Notes: a model not told the origin generated them from the sequence alone. DNA of 64,000 bases from Chitinophaga sancti (GCF_034424315.1 NZ_CP139972.1:5456001-5520000); one strand, 5' to 3'. Numbered from the stretch's first letter, positions 16,770-26,094 are shown. Numbers and translations: made by a program.

Positions 16770-17660
16770 TTAATGATGGGTGGCGCGGCGCTTGATCATA
16801 CCTCCCTTGGTATCGTTAATGTTGTGTTGCACTATAAACGCTTTTTCATCTATTTTCTCAATCTCGTCAATGATCTTGTGCACTTCCAGGCGGGTCACCA
16901 CGGTGTAGATAATATCAATTTCCTTATCCACCGCACCCCGCTTGCCATATCCACTCTGTCCTTTGAAAACGGTCACCCCTTTTTTTAAGGATAAGGTCAG
17001 GGTCTTACGCACAAGCTCACTTTGATTGGAAATAATGGTGAGTGCAATATATTCTTCAAAACCGGAGATCACATAGTCAACCGTCTTTGAAGCCGCCAGG
17101 TAAGTCAGGATCGCATACAGCGCCGTTTCAATATTAATGAGGATCGCCGCTACACTAAAGATGACCAGGTTGAAGTACATAATAACCTCACCCATGGATA
17201 ATACTGTCTTGCGGTTAATGTAAAGGGCCAATACTTCCGTACCATCCAGTACGGCACCCCCTCTTACTGATAATCCGATACCGGCGCCTAAGAAGAAGCC
17301 GCCGAATATTGCGATCAGCAGGCGGTCGCTGGTTATAGTCGGTACCTTGATAAACACCAGCGCACAGGCAAGCCCCACAATAGCACACATGGCCTTGATG
17401 GTAAACTCGACTGACAGCTGCTTGTAAGCCAGTAAGATAAAAGGAATGTTGATAATGACCAGGAGTACGGAAATGTTCCATCCTGTCAACCTGTTGATCA
17501 GCAGGGAGATCCCCGTTACACCCCCATCCAGAAATTCATTGGGCAAAAGAAATCCCTTCAACCCAATAGCAGCCAGCAGCACGCCAATGGTGATCAGGAC
17601 AATATCCTGCAAGTTCTGGATCAGGCTAATTCTGGCGCGGGTTTCCTTCGTGTTCGGCAT
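16770..17660 (-). CDS. YitT-family membrane protein (DUF2179 C-terminal domain)
   Basis: This 296-residue protein has about five or six transmembrane helices in its first 200 residues (with LLPNEFLDGGVTGISLLINRLTGWN and GGAVLDGTEVLAL, typical of YitT). A cytoplasmic DUF2179 domain follows (GVTVFKGQSGYGKRGAVDKEIDIIYTVV). The family is widespread and its role is unclear. It converges on the LprI-like gene. No terminator separates them, so the transcripts may overlap. Confidence 0.92.
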   Translation of the reverse strand: MPNTKETRARISLIQNLQDIVLITIGVLLAAIGLKGFLLPNEFLDGGVTGISLLINRLTGWNISVLLVIINIPFILLAYKQLSVEFTIKAMCAIVGLACALVFIKVPTITSDRLLIAIFGGFFLGAGIGLSVRGGAVLDGTEVLALYINRKTVLSMGEVIMYFNLVIFSVAAILINIETALYAILTYLAASKTVDYVISGFEEYIALTIISNQSELVRKTLTLSLKKGVTVFKGQSGYGKRGAVDKEIDIIYTVVTRLEVHKIIDEIEKIDEKAFIVQHNINDTKGGMIKRRATHH

Positions 17661-17707
17661 GATAGGTACAATTTAATTACAATGATATCCTTGCCGTTCG
17701 TGGTGTG

Positions 17708-18847
17708 TTACATCCGCTCCTGGTGGCGCAACCATCTCTCCGGGATCTCATTATTGCTTGCCAGCAGGTAGTCGTTATAGGCACAGGGTAAGAATTCTTT
17801 CCCAGGCATCTGCATCCACCAGCGCCCGGTCTTTTTACTTTTCAGGAATACGGTCTCAATATCCCCACATACAATATTAAATTCCCAGAATGATTCACGG
17901 TCCTGCAGCAGGGCTTCTTTGTTCCTGATGGCAACACCATCCATAAAGTACCACATCATCTGGGAAATCTGTTTCGCTGTTAAATGATTCCTGTCCTTTT
18001 CAGGGCGGTAACCATAGATGCCAAAGGAACTCAGGCGGGCACTCATACCGGCGTAGCGGGAAAGTACGCAAGCCTCATCACCGGCCAGTCCGTTAGGAGA
18101 GAGGGTATTCGCAGGTGCATCTGAGTTCCTGATGACATTAATATCCAGGCTTAGCATATCTGAGTTGCGTAATACCGGTTCCATCTCATCCATATGCTCT
18201 CTCACCTTACCCAGGCGATAGCAATCAAACCGGAGTTTATCCAGTGTCTCCAACATCCGTGGATGCACGAAGAAACTCTGAAAGCCAAGGTGGTTGTAAT
18301 GACGAATGTAGTTCGGTTGTTCAGTGAACATTTCCATCAGGAAACTATCTGCCGGGATTGTTGGTTCTTCTTTGAGGTCTATCAACGCATCGGCCACGGT
18401 AGCCTCTATCACATATTTCTGCGTAGCATAAGCCTTGTATTGTGCATAGGTCAGGTCGTGTGAACCGCCCAGGATAATCACTGTTTTGCTGGAGTTAATC
18501 AGTTCTGCTAGTATGGTTTTCAAACCGGCATAGGTATCAGTAAGTGCAATACCGGGGCGCAGGTTACCAACATCCGCAATCTTTACTTCCTTATGCCAGT
18601 AATAGAGACTGAAGAATTCACGGCGAATAGCATCGGCAGCATCCGGGCCTTTTTTGCCAGGACCGTATCCGCGTTCTTCAGGGGCTCCTACTATAATGAT
18701 GTCAGCTGCATCCAGATCAGGAATGTTTCCTTCTTCATAGCAATCACAGATAGCACCAATCTGGTACCCGTCATATTCCTGTTCATTGTTCAGGTTTGCT
18801 TTTGAGATGGGAATCAGGTAATCGTGAAGTAGCGCGAAGTCTGCCAT
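17708..18847 (-). CDS. Ureohydrolase-fold (arginase/formimidoylglutamase-like) protein with degenerate metal site
   Basis: This 379-residue protein has the arginase/agmatinase/formimidoylglutamase fold. It keeps GGSHDLTYAQY (H130) near the first metal-binding motif. The usual DAHxD motif reads EATVADALID (about 148-157), and the usual DxDxxDP motif reads SLDINVIRNSDAP (D235). Several manganese ligands therefore look substituted, and ureohydrolase activity is doubtful. The C-terminal part is longer than in typical arginases. ATG 18847 is used; a TTG lies at 18871. No histidine-degradation genes lie nearby. Confidence 0.85.
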   Translation of the reverse strand: MADFALLHDYLIPISKANLNNEQEYDGYQIGAICDCYEEGNIPDLDAADIIIVGAPEERGYGPGKKGPDAADAIRREFFSLYYWHKEVKIADVGNLRPGIALTDTYAGLKTILAELINSSKTVIILGGSHDLTYAQYKAYATQKYVIEATVADALIDLKEEPTIPADSFLMEMFTEQPNYIRHYNHLGFQSFFVHPRMLETLDKLRFDCYRLGKVREHMDEMEPVLRNSDMLSLDINVIRNSDAPANTLSPNGLAGDEACVLSRYAGMSARLSSFGIYGYRPEKDRNHLTAKQISQMMWYFMDGVAIRNKEALLQDRESFWEFNIVCGDIETVFLKSKKTGRWWMQMPGKEFLPCAYNDYLLASNNEIPERWLRHQERM

Positions 18848-18868
18848 CAATAGTAATTTAGTTGCTGG

Positions 18869-18876
18869 CAAACCTA
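18869..18876 (-). promoter_or_regulatory. Possible -7 element of the ureohydrolase-like gene
   Basis: The reverse strand reads TAGGTTTG (TAnnTTTG), 21 nt upstream of the ATG at 18847. No -33 element is evident. Confidence 0.4.
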
Positions 18877-19017
18877 CGAATCAATTGTGAATTAATGATC
18901 GACTTGAATAAAGATAGTGATTGGAAAGGCTACTGATAACTGTAGCATTGCCTGACTGATGATATCAGGGAGTATAGTGACAGGCAGGTTGTCACTACAA
19001 AGTGAAACGTCTGTTAA

Positions 19018-19266
19018 TTAGTTCCTATGTATGATGAATTCAAAAGGTTTGACTTCTTTTCTTGATAATGCCTTTTGTAGTATGGTACGCCTGCTGCTGA
19101 CCTTGTTCTTATTACAATCTGCAACTTCCATAACATTACTTAGATATTCCATTGTTTCTACCATGGATAGCATCTCGTTGATTTGTCTTACTGCATTTTG
19201 AATTTGCTGTTCGCTGTACCTGTCTTCATGCAGTACAAACAATAAATCCCTTTCAACCTGTTTCAT
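19018..19266 (-). CDS. Small hypothetical protein
   Basis: This 82-residue, mostly helical and charged protein has a clean ATG start. Residues 17-50 (YSEQQIQNAVRQINEMLSMVETMEYL) could form a helical hairpin or coiled coil. No family is recognised. It lies between the ureohydrolase-like gene and a tiny lipoprotein gene, all on the reverse strand. It is probably real but unproven. Confidence 0.5.
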   Translation of the reverse strand: MKQVERDLLFVLHEDRYSEQQIQNAVRQINEMLSMVETMEYLSNVMEVADCNKNKVSSRRTILQKALSRKEVKPFEFIIHRN

Positions 19267-19401
19267 TAGAATAAATTGATTGTTCCCCTAAATTTTGTTC
19301 AAAGGCGTTTTCAATAGGCGTAAGTGATTTGGTGCGCTCAACAACTGGATGTACAAGGTCTTTAATATGCGCGGGAACGATCCGGCTACTTTCAATAAAG
19401 A

Positions 19402-19530
19402 TCAGTGCATGCGTTTCTTATTCATGGTAGGACATCCGCAATCGTTTTTCTTTAAAACTTTACAGCTCTGTCCGATTATGCTAATTGTGGCGCAAAGTAG
19501 AAAGATAGTCAACCATTTATTTGATTTCAT
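19402..19530 (-). CDS. Very small lipoprotein with DCGCP motif
   Basis: A 42-residue reading frame on the reverse strand starts with ATG and ends with TGA. It encodes a positively charged start (MKSNKW), a hydrophobic stretch (about 7-20), and a lipobox-like end with Cys 23 (IIGQSC). A short mature part then reads KVLKKNDCGCP, followed by a basic tail. This is the architecture of a bacterial lipoprotein with a 20-residue mature peptide. It lies divergent from the glycosyltransferase gene. I cannot assign a function. An overlapping forward-strand frame (19349-19594) lacks such features. Confidence 0.55.
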   Translation of the reverse strand: MKSNKWLTIFLLCATISIIGQSCKVLKKNDCGCPTMNKKRMH

Positions 19531-19641
19531 ACAGTATGTTGTTTCCTCTAAATGTTATAGATGCCAGTCTGTACCAGAGTTTACCTTTTCTTAACAGTGC
19601 GCATTTCTAAATTAAGCTAATTTCGTAAAAATTTCAAATAT

Positions 19642-20736
19642 TTGCCTACAAAATCTGCGCGTAAAACAGTTCTGGTAGTCCCGCTGGACTGGGGATTAGG
19701 TCATGCAACCAGGGATATCCCTATCATTCATGAATTATTAAACGCAGGCTGTAATGTAGTTATTGCAGCCGAAGGGAAACACGCTGCCCTCTTAGGTCAG
19801 GAATTCCCACAGCTGACTATCCTGCCGCTTCCCGGATACCGCATTCAGTATGCTCAGAAAGGATGGTTCTTTGGACCGAAAATTATCCAGCAGATCCCTC
19901 AGATCATCAAGTCCATCAAATATGAGCAACGCTGGCTGCAACAGGTTGTGAAAGAACACAATATCAATGCGGTGATTTCCGACAACCGATTCGGCCTTTA
20001 TCACCGCGACATCCCTACTGTTATTATCTCTCACCAGTTGCTGATCAAGACTCCCTTTGGCGGGATCATTGAAACCATTCTGCAAAAGATCAATTACAGG
20101 TACATCCGTAAATATGGAACCTGCTGGATACCAGACTACGCTGGTGCCAACAACCTCTCCGGTATATTAGGTCATCCAAAAACACTGCCTGCGAATACTA
20201 AATATCTGGGTTGTCTCAGCCGTTTTGAAAACAGGCCAGATGTACCTAAAAAATACGACTTACTGGTATTGATATCAGGACCCGAACCACAGCGTTCCAA
20301 CCTGGAAAAGATGGTGCTGGACCAGGTAGCTGCATTGCCAATTAGTGCCCTGATTGTAAGCGGTAAACCAGGTACACCTGAAACCAAACAGATCACAGAT
20401 CGAATTCAACAGGTTAACCACCTGAATGCAAAAGAATTAAATGAAGCAATGCTGGGTGCTGATATGGTGCTAAGCCGTTCCGGTTATACCACCCTGATGG
20501 ATCTTGTAAAGCTGAATAAGAAAGCGATATTAGTACCCACACCAGGTCAGTCCGAGCAGGAATACCTGGGTAAGTTCCTGATGAAAAAAGGTTTCTTCTT
20601 TAATGTGAATCAATCTGAATTCAGATTGGAAAAAGCATTGGAGGATATCAAATCATTCCCCTTCAAATCTTTTGAACATGAGGAAGATATGGAACAATAC
20701 AAACAAGTGGTAAGAGATTTTGCTGCCTCTTTATAG
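19642..20736 (+). CDS. Glycosyltransferase (MurG/UDP-glycosyltransferase-like)
   Basis: This 364-residue GT-B protein opens with VLVVPLDWGLGHATRDIPIIHELL, a typical acceptor-side glycine-rich loop. The C-terminal donor-binding part includes MVLSRSGYTTLMDLVKLNKKAILVPTPGQSEQEYLG, as in MurG-type enzymes. An in-frame stop (19618-19620) and the absence of any ATG before the conserved core make TTG at 19642 the most likely start. The product is presumably a cell-envelope glycolipid; the substrates are unknown. Confidence 0.87.
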   Translation: MPTKSARKTVLVVPLDWGLGHATRDIPIIHELLNAGCNVVIAAEGKHAALLGQEFPQLTILPLPGYRIQYAQKGWFFGPKIIQQIPQIIKSIKYEQRWLQQVVKEHNINAVISDNRFGLYHRDIPTVIISHQLLIKTPFGGIIETILQKINYRYIRKYGTCWIPDYAGANNLSGILGHPKTLPANTKYLGCLSRFENRPDVPKKYDLLVLISGPEPQRSNLEKMVLDQVAALPISALIVSGKPGTPETKQITDRIQQVNHLNAKELNEAMLGADMVLSRSGYTTLMDLVKLNKKAILVPTPGQSEQEYLGKFLMKKGFFFNVNQSEFRLEKALEDIKSFPFKSFEHEEDMEQYKQVVRDFAASL

Positions 20737-20777
20737 TACTTTAAAAGTGGCGGCCTCGGGTCGCCACTTTTAAAGTA
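20737..20777. terminator. Bidirectional terminator between glycosyltransferase and ArsC-like gene
   Basis: A perfect 16-bp stem (20737-20752 with 20762-20777) has a 9-nt loop and A/T-rich arms. It lies between two convergent genes. Confidence 0.8.
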
Positions 20778-20780
20778 AAT

Positions 20781-21137
20781 TTATTTTTTCGCTGCCGCAA
20801 CCAGGCCATCTACATTCTTCTTATCATTCCCGATAAAGATCTCATTCCCCACTATTGACACTGGTCTCTTTAAAAATGAATATTCCTGCAGGATCAGGTC
20901 ATGATAATCCATTTCCGTCAGCTCTTTTTCATGCAACCCCATCGGACGATACTTTTGGGATCTTCTGCTAAACAATGCCTCATAACTTCCTGCCAGTTTA
21001 TGCATCTCTTCCAGCTGTGCCGGTGTGATCTTCTCCGTTTTTATATCCTGCAATACAAAGCCGTTCTCTTTTGCCTGCACCGCATCAATGATCTTCTTAC
21101 AGGTATTACAGGTTGACAGATGGTATATTTTTTTCAT
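20781..21137 (-). CDS. ArsC/Spx-family thioredoxin-fold protein
   Basis: This 118-residue protein starts with the redox motif STCNTCKK (C10 and C13), and LFSRRSQKYRPMGL and FLKRPVSIVGNEIFIG match the ArsC/Spx/YffB superfamily. Whether it is an arsenate reductase or a redox regulator cannot be told; no ars genes are nearby. It is divergent from polA, with 70 nt between the start codons. Confidence 0.88.
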   Translation of the reverse strand: MKKIYHLSTCNTCKKIIDAVQAKENGFVLQDIKTEKITPAQLEEMHKLAGSYEALFSRRSQKYRPMGLHEKELTEMDYHDLILQEYSFLKRPVSIVGNEIFIGNDKKNVDGLVAAAKK

Positions 21138-21195
21138 GTTGCTTTCTTTGATCGCAAAGATCCTAACTCAGGCGATAAATTTCATAATTCATAGT

Positions 21196-21203
21196 TACTT
21201 TTG
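21196..21203 (+). promoter_or_regulatory. Probable -7 element of polA promoter
   Basis: TACTTTTG matches TAnnTTTG and ends 4 nt before the polA ATG at 21208, so the transcript would be leaderless or nearly so. Confidence 0.5.
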
Positions 21204-21207
21204 GCGG

Positions 21208-24024
21208 ATGCAAAAGAAACTTTTTTTACTGGATGCCATGGCTCTTATATATCGCGCATACTATGGCCTTATCCGGAACCCTCGCCTCACCAGCGCTGGT
21301 CGTAATACCAATGCCCAGTTTGGCTTTACCTCCACGCTGATAGACCTCATCAAAAAAGAAAACCCCACTCATATGGCTGTGGCATTCGATACGCATGCCC
21401 CTACCGAAAGACATACCACCTTTGTCGATTACAAAGCAAATCGTGAAGATGCACCGGAAGATCTGCTTGACGCTATTCCTGATATTAAACGTATCATCAC
21501 CGGTTTCAATATTCCCTGTGTGGAGTTAGACGGTTATGAAGCAGATGACGTTATCGGCACCCTCGCCTGGCAGGCAGCAGCCGCAGGTTACACCGTTTAC
21601 ATGGTGACTCCCGATAAGGATTACGGCCAGCTCGTAAAAGAAAATGTATTTATCTATAAACCTCCTTACATGGGCAGCAAAGAAGAAATTCTCGGCCCGA
21701 AGGAAGTATGCGAGAAATGGCAGATCAAAGATGTGCACCAGGTTATAGACATCCTGGGTCTCATGGGCGATGCTGTCGATAATATCCCTGGTATACCGGG
21801 AGTAGGAGAGAAGACCGCCATGAAACTCCTGGCACAGTACGATTCTATCGAAAATGTACTGGCAAACGCTGACAAGATAGGTGGTAAAATGGGAGAGAAG
21901 ATCAAAGCCGGTGCTGATAGCGCTATTCTCTCTAAACAACTTGCTACCATCATTACCGATGTACCTGTCGCCTTCCACGAAGAAGACTTCTGCATCAAAG
22001 ACCATAACAAAGAGGCCCTTTCTGAAGTGTTCATCGAACTGGAATTCAAAACCCTGGGTAAACGTATCCTGGGCGATACCTTCGGGTCCAGTGGTGAAGC
22101 AACAGCTACCGGCAAAATTCAGCTGGACCTCTTCGGAAATGCGACCGAAACAACCGTAGTCGTTACGCCGGAAAACAATCCGGAACAGGCCGTGAGCATT
22201 CTCGTAGCTGAAAAAAACATTAACAATACACCACATACCTACCACCTCGCAGATACGCCTGAAAAAAGAGCGGAACTGCTGGCCACACTATTAACCAAAC
22301 AGGAGATCTGCTTCGATACTGAAACTACCGGTACCGATGCCAATGCCGTAGACCTGGTAGGTATGAGCTTTGCCTTCGCAGCCGGTGAAGCATGGTATGT
22401 TCCCGTTCCTAAAGATAAAGCAGGAGCACAGGCAATCGTTGATGAATTCCGTCCGCTTTTTGAAGCCACCCATATTGTATTCATCGGCCAGAACCTGAAA
22501 TACGATATGCTGGTGCTCAAGTGGTATGGTGTGGACATCAAATCTCCTGTATTTGATACCATGCTGGCCCACTACCTCATAGAGCCGGAAGGTCGTCGCA
22601 GTATGGACCTGCTCAGTGCTCAATACCTGCAATACGAGCCGGTGAGTATCGAAACCCTCATTGGCAAAAAAGGGAAGAACCAGGGCAACATGCGCGATGT
22701 GGAGATCGAAAAGATCAAGGACTACGCCGCAGAAGATGCCGACATCACCCTGCAGCTGAAAGAAAAGTTCGCTCCGCTGCTGCCTGCTAAAAATGTGGAA
22801 AAGGTATTTTATGAAGTGGAAAATCCACTCGTGAAAGTCCTCGCCGATATGGAATTCGAAGGTATCGCGATCGATGTACAAGCCCTGGCCGACTACTCCC
22901 GCGAACTGGATACCGAAATCAGAAGAGCTGAAGAAAGCGTATACACCCAGGCAGGCGTCCGTTTCAACCTCGCCTCTCCCAAACAATTGGGCGAAGTACT
23001 CTTCGAAAAACTGGCACTCGACCCTAAAGCAAAAAAGACCCGTACCGGTCAATACGCAACAGGCGAAGACGTACTGGCAAAACTGGCCAGCAAGCACCAG
23101 ATCGTAGACGACATCCTTGTTTTCCGCGAACTGAGTAAACTGAAATCTACCTATGTTGATGCACTGCCAACTATGCTCAATAAACGGACAAACAGGGTAC
23201 ACACTTCCTACAACCAGGCAGTAGCTGTAACCGGCCGTTTAAGCAGCACCAACCCAAACCTCCAGAACATTCCCATCAGAACTGACAGAGGTAGAGAAAT
23301 CCGCAAAGCATTCGTTCCCCGCAGCGAAGAATTTACCCTGCTCTCTGCAGATTACTCCCAGATAGAACTGCGCATCATTGCCGCCATTAGTGAAGACCAG
23401 GCAATGATAGAAGCGTTCCGCCAGGGTATAGATATTCACGCTGCGACCGCCGCTAAAGTATACGGCATTCCACTGGAAGAGGTCACATCCGACATGCGCC
23501 GCAATGCCAAGAGTGTAAATTTCGGTATCATCTACGGTGTAAGCGCCTTTGGCCTTTCTGAAAACCTGGGTATCGCCCGCAGTGAAGCCAAAATGCTGAT
23601 CGATAACTACTTCGCACAGTATCAGGCCATCAAAGACTACATGGATAAACAAATCAGGTTTGCACAGCAGAATGGTTATGTAGAAACCCTGCTGGGTCGT
23701 AAGCGCTGGCTAAAGGACATCAACAGTTCCAATGCCGTAGTACGAGGCTATGCTGAGCGAAATGCCATCAATATGCCGATCCAGGGAACTGCCGCAGACA
23801 TGATCAAACTGGCCATGATCTCTATCCACAAAACACTCAAGTCACAAAATCTGCGTTCAAAAATGATCCTGCAGGTACATGATGAATTGGTGTTTGATGT
23901 GCATAAAGATGAAATTGAAATAATCAGACCCATCATTCTCGAAGGTATGCGCAATGCCTTGCCGCTGGCAGTTCCGGTAGAAGCCGAAATAGGCCTTGGC
24001 CGCAACTGGCTGGAAGCCCACTAA
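21208..24024 (+). CDS. polA: DNA polymerase I
   Basis: This 938-residue protein has an N-terminal 5'-3' exonuclease domain (about 1-290, starting LFLLDAMALIYRAYYG), a 3'-5' proofreading domain and a family A polymerase domain. Proofreading residues are present (CFDTETTG near 369, and YAAEDADITLQL). Polymerase motif A (DYSQIELR near 715), the O-helix region (RRNAKSVNFGIIYG) and motif C (VHDELVFD near 892) are intact. ATG 21208 begins the conserved protein; the frame is open further upstream but that overlaps the divergent gene. It is monocistronic and ends at a terminator. Confidence 0.97.
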   Translation: MQKKLFLLDAMALIYRAYYGLIRNPRLTSAGRNTNAQFGFTSTLIDLIKKENPTHMAVAFDTHAPTERHTTFVDYKANREDAPEDLLDAIPDIKRIITGFNIPCVELDGYEADDVIGTLAWQAAAAGYTVYMVTPDKDYGQLVKENVFIYKPPYMGSKEEILGPKEVCEKWQIKDVHQVIDILGLMGDAVDNIPGIPGVGEKTAMKLLAQYDSIENVLANADKIGGKMGEKIKAGADSAILSKQLATIITDVPVAFHEEDFCIKDHNKEALSEVFIELEFKTLGKRILGDTFGSSGEATATGKIQLDLFGNATETTVVVTPENNPEQAVSILVAEKNINNTPHTYHLADTPEKRAELLATLLTKQEICFDTETTGTDANAVDLVGMSFAFAAGEAWYVPVPKDKAGAQAIVDEFRPLFEATHIVFIGQNLKYDMLVLKWYGVDIKSPVFDTMLAHYLIEPEGRRSMDLLSAQYLQYEPVSIETLIGKKGKNQGNMRDVEIEKIKDYAAEDADITLQLKEKFAPLLPAKNVEKVFYEVENPLVKVLADMEFEGIAIDVQALADYSRELDTEIRRAEESVYTQAGVRFNLASPKQLGEVLFEKLALDPKAKKTRTGQYATGEDVLAKLASKHQIVDDILVFRELSKLKSTYVDALPTMLNKRTNRVHTSYNQAVAVTGRLSSTNPNLQNIPIRTDRGREIRKAFVPRSEEFTLLSADYSQIELRIIAAISEDQAMIEAFRQGIDIHAATAAKVYGIPLEEVTSDMRRNAKSVNFGIIYGVSAFGLSENLGIARSEAKMLIDNYFAQYQAIKDYMDKQIRFAQQNGYVETLLGRKRWLKDINSSNAVVRGYAERNAINMPIQGTAADMIKLAMISIHKTLKSQNLRSKMILQVHDELVFDVHKDEIEIIRPIILEGMRNALPLAVPVEAEIGLGRNWLEAH

Positions 24025-24055
24025 TTACTAACAAAGTGTTAAATCTACACACATT

Positions 24056-24090
24056 AAGGCCGGGCAATGGATCATTGTCCGGCCTTCGTT
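24056..24090 (+). terminator. Terminator of polA
   Basis: The stem AAGGCCGGGCAAT pairs with ATTGTCCGGCCTT (one G-U pair) around a short loop, followed by a T-rich stretch. Confidence 0.75.
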
Positions 24091-24186
24091 TATCCTGGAA
24101 ACTATAGGAAAACCCACTGCATTGTCTCCGCACCCGGTACTTACACCCCTCTTGTGTTTTCCAAATTCGTTTACTAGCTTTCGCCC

Positions 24187-24708
24187 ATGATCCTGACCTC
24201 AAGGTTGCAAATATTGCCTTGTACACTGCAGTACTTTGAAGCATTACTACAAGGAAAAGAAACATTGGGCCATTTATTGGATGTTGATATCCCTCTTTTC
24301 TGGACTGAGTTCCCTGAAGTAATACTGGTAGCGTACGACAAATTGCGCAATGACCCCTCTATGCTTGGCTGGTTCCTTTACCTGGTGATCTACCAGGATG
24401 ATAAACGGCTGATTGGTGCCGGTGGCTTTAAAGGCCGCCCGGACAATGATGGCGTGGTGGAAATAGGCTATGAAATCACCACCGCCTACCGTGAACGGGG
24501 CTTTGGTACCGAGCTCACACAAGCCCTGATCCGTTTCGCCTTCGGCCACTCTTATGTGACCCGGGTAATTGCCCATACAGAGGAAGAATATACCGCTTCT
24601 GTAAAAGTGCTCCAGAAATCAGGAATGTCCTTTGCCGGCGAAAACCCCGACACACAATTATGGCGCTGGGAAATATCCCGGGCACAATATGAACTCCCCC
24701 AGGATTAA
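24187..24708 (+). CDS. GNAT-family N-acetyltransferase
   Basis: This 173-residue protein shows GNAT motifs: IGAGGFKGRPDNDGVVEIGYEI, the acetyl-CoA loop RERGFGTELTQALIRFAF, and ASVKVLQKSGMSF. It is in the RimJ/RimL-like group and has no signal peptide. The substrate is unknown. It stands alone between polA and the C1 peptidase gene. Confidence 0.88.
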   Translation: MILTSRLQILPCTLQYFEALLQGKETLGHLLDVDIPLFWTEFPEVILVAYDKLRNDPSMLGWFLYLVIYQDDKRLIGAGGFKGRPDNDGVVEIGYEITTAYRERGFGTELTQALIRFAFGHSYVTRVIAHTEEEYTASVKVLQKSGMSFAGENPDTQLWRWEISRAQYELPQD

Positions 24709-24753
24709 CGACCGCTTACCTTAACTTTCTTTCTGCGAATAAAAGGATTGGGT

Positions 24754-24761
24754 TACATTTG
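24754..24761 (+). promoter_or_regulatory. Probable -7 element of C1 peptidase promoter
   Basis: TACATTTG matches TAnnTTTG 34 nt upstream of the ATG at 24796. No good -33 TTTG is visible. Confidence 0.45.
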
Positions 24762-24795
24762 AAACCTCGTTTTAAAATCAAAACACCAAACCAAA

Positions 24796-25944
24796 ATGAA
24801 GAAATGGATCTTATGCCTGGCCGTGTGTTATTCCACCACGACTGCCATGGCGCAAACCACCAACAAAGAAGGCAGCAAATACCAGTTTACCGTCATCAAA
24901 AACTTAGATGCAGGTGATGTGGAAAACCAGGGCCGTACCGGTACCTGCTGGTCCTTCTCTGGTCTGTCCTTTTTCCAGGCCGAGGCACTGCGCAATGGCA
25001 AAGGCAAAGGCGCGAACCTGAGCGAAATGTTCGTGGTAAGAAGAATGTATCCCCTCAAGGCGGTGAACTACGTGCGGATGCACGGTAAGGCCAACTTCGG
25101 TGAAGGTGGTGGATTCCCTGACGATCTGACCTGCCTCCGTGAATACGGTCTGGTACCACAGACTGTATACGACGGCAATCGCGATAAAGTTTATAACCAC
25201 GCAGAAATGGTGTCCATACTGGAAGGCATGACCAACAAGATTGGCGCTTCTGAAGGTACCATCAATCCTAACTGGAAGAAAGCCGTTGATGGCGTGCTGA
25301 ACTCCTACATCGGCGATGCTCCTGAAAAATTCGAATACCAGGGTAAATCATACACGCCCCAATCTTATGCAAAAGAACTGGGCCTGAATGCAGATGATTA
25401 TGTACTGGTTTCTTCTTTCACCCACCATCCATATTATGAGCAGTTCGTATTGGAAGTTCCGGACAACTGGAACTGGGAAAGAGTCTACAACGTTCCCCTG
25501 AACGATTTCACTGCTATCGCAGAAAATGCTGTCCAGAATGGTTATACCATCGCTTGGGCTGCCGACGTATCTGAGAAAGGATTTAATTTCTTTGAAGGTT
25601 TGGCTGTAGTGCCTGAAACCGAATTCAGCGACATGAGCGCTGAAGAAAAAAAGAAAGTATTCGAAGAACCTGTAAAGGAGAAAACGATCACGCCTGAACT
25701 GCGTCAGAAAGCTTTCGACAATTTCGAAACGCAGGATGACCACGGTATGCACATCGTAGGTATGGCAAAAGACCAGAATGGTAAAGTATACTTCCGTGTA
25801 AAAAATTCATGGGGAACTACGAATCCAGGTAGCGGATATTTCTATGCATCCGAGCCTTACTTCGCTTATAAAACCACCTGCATCATGCTGAACAAAAAAG
25901 CACTGCCTGCAGATGTTGCTAAGAAGCTGGGCATCAAACAATAG
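24796..25944 (+). CDS. Secreted C1-family cysteine peptidase (bleomycin hydrolase/aminopeptidase C-like)
   Basis: This 382-residue protein has a signal peptide (about 1-20, ending AMAQ). The papain-type catalytic residues are all visible: Gln and Cys in NQGRTGTCWSFS (C51), His in DDHGMHIVGMA (about 318) and Asn in KNSWGT (about 337). The overall plan resembles bleomycin hydrolase and PepC, but with export. It is probably a periplasmic or secreted aminopeptidase. It is monocistronic and ends at a strong terminator. Confidence 0.9.
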   Translation: MKKWILCLAVCYSTTTAMAQTTNKEGSKYQFTVIKNLDAGDVENQGRTGTCWSFSGLSFFQAEALRNGKGKGANLSEMFVVRRMYPLKAVNYVRMHGKANFGEGGGFPDDLTCLREYGLVPQTVYDGNRDKVYNHAEMVSILEGMTNKIGASEGTINPNWKKAVDGVLNSYIGDAPEKFEYQGKSYTPQSYAKELGLNADDYVLVSSFTHHPYYEQFVLEVPDNWNWERVYNVPLNDFTAIAENAVQNGYTIAWAADVSEKGFNFFEGLAVVPETEFSDMSAEEKKKVFEEPVKEKTITPELRQKAFDNFETQDDHGMHIVGMAKDQNGKVYFRVKNSWGTTNPGSGYFYASEPYFAYKTTCIMLNKKALPADVAKKLGIKQ

Positions 25945-25957
25945 TGTTTTCCTCACC

Positions 25958-25998
25958 ATAAAAAAGGGGCTTTTCCAATGGAAAAGCCCCTTTTTTAT
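25958..25998. terminator. Strong bidirectional terminator
   Basis: A 19-bp stem (25958-25976 with 25980-25998, loop AAT) is built around AGGGGCTTTTCC with A and T runs on both sides. It can end both the C1 peptidase gene and the convergent small secreted-protein gene. Confidence 0.9.
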
Positions 25999-26094
25999 TA
26001 TTTGCCAAAAGCAAGTATTTTATTTGCTTTTATCAATTATTTCTTTGTTATCCCGCTATGAAAAAGCGTTTCCAGCCACAGTATTAAATGCAAT

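Noticed and set aside
19349..19594. Forward-strand frame of 81 codons before the glycosyltransferase
   Set aside because: It has no conserved features and overlaps the more convincing reverse-strand lipoprotein frame.
21526..23652. Several long reverse-strand frames opposite polA
   Set aside because: They are mirror frames of a highly conserved gene. Their products look like random reverse-complement translations.
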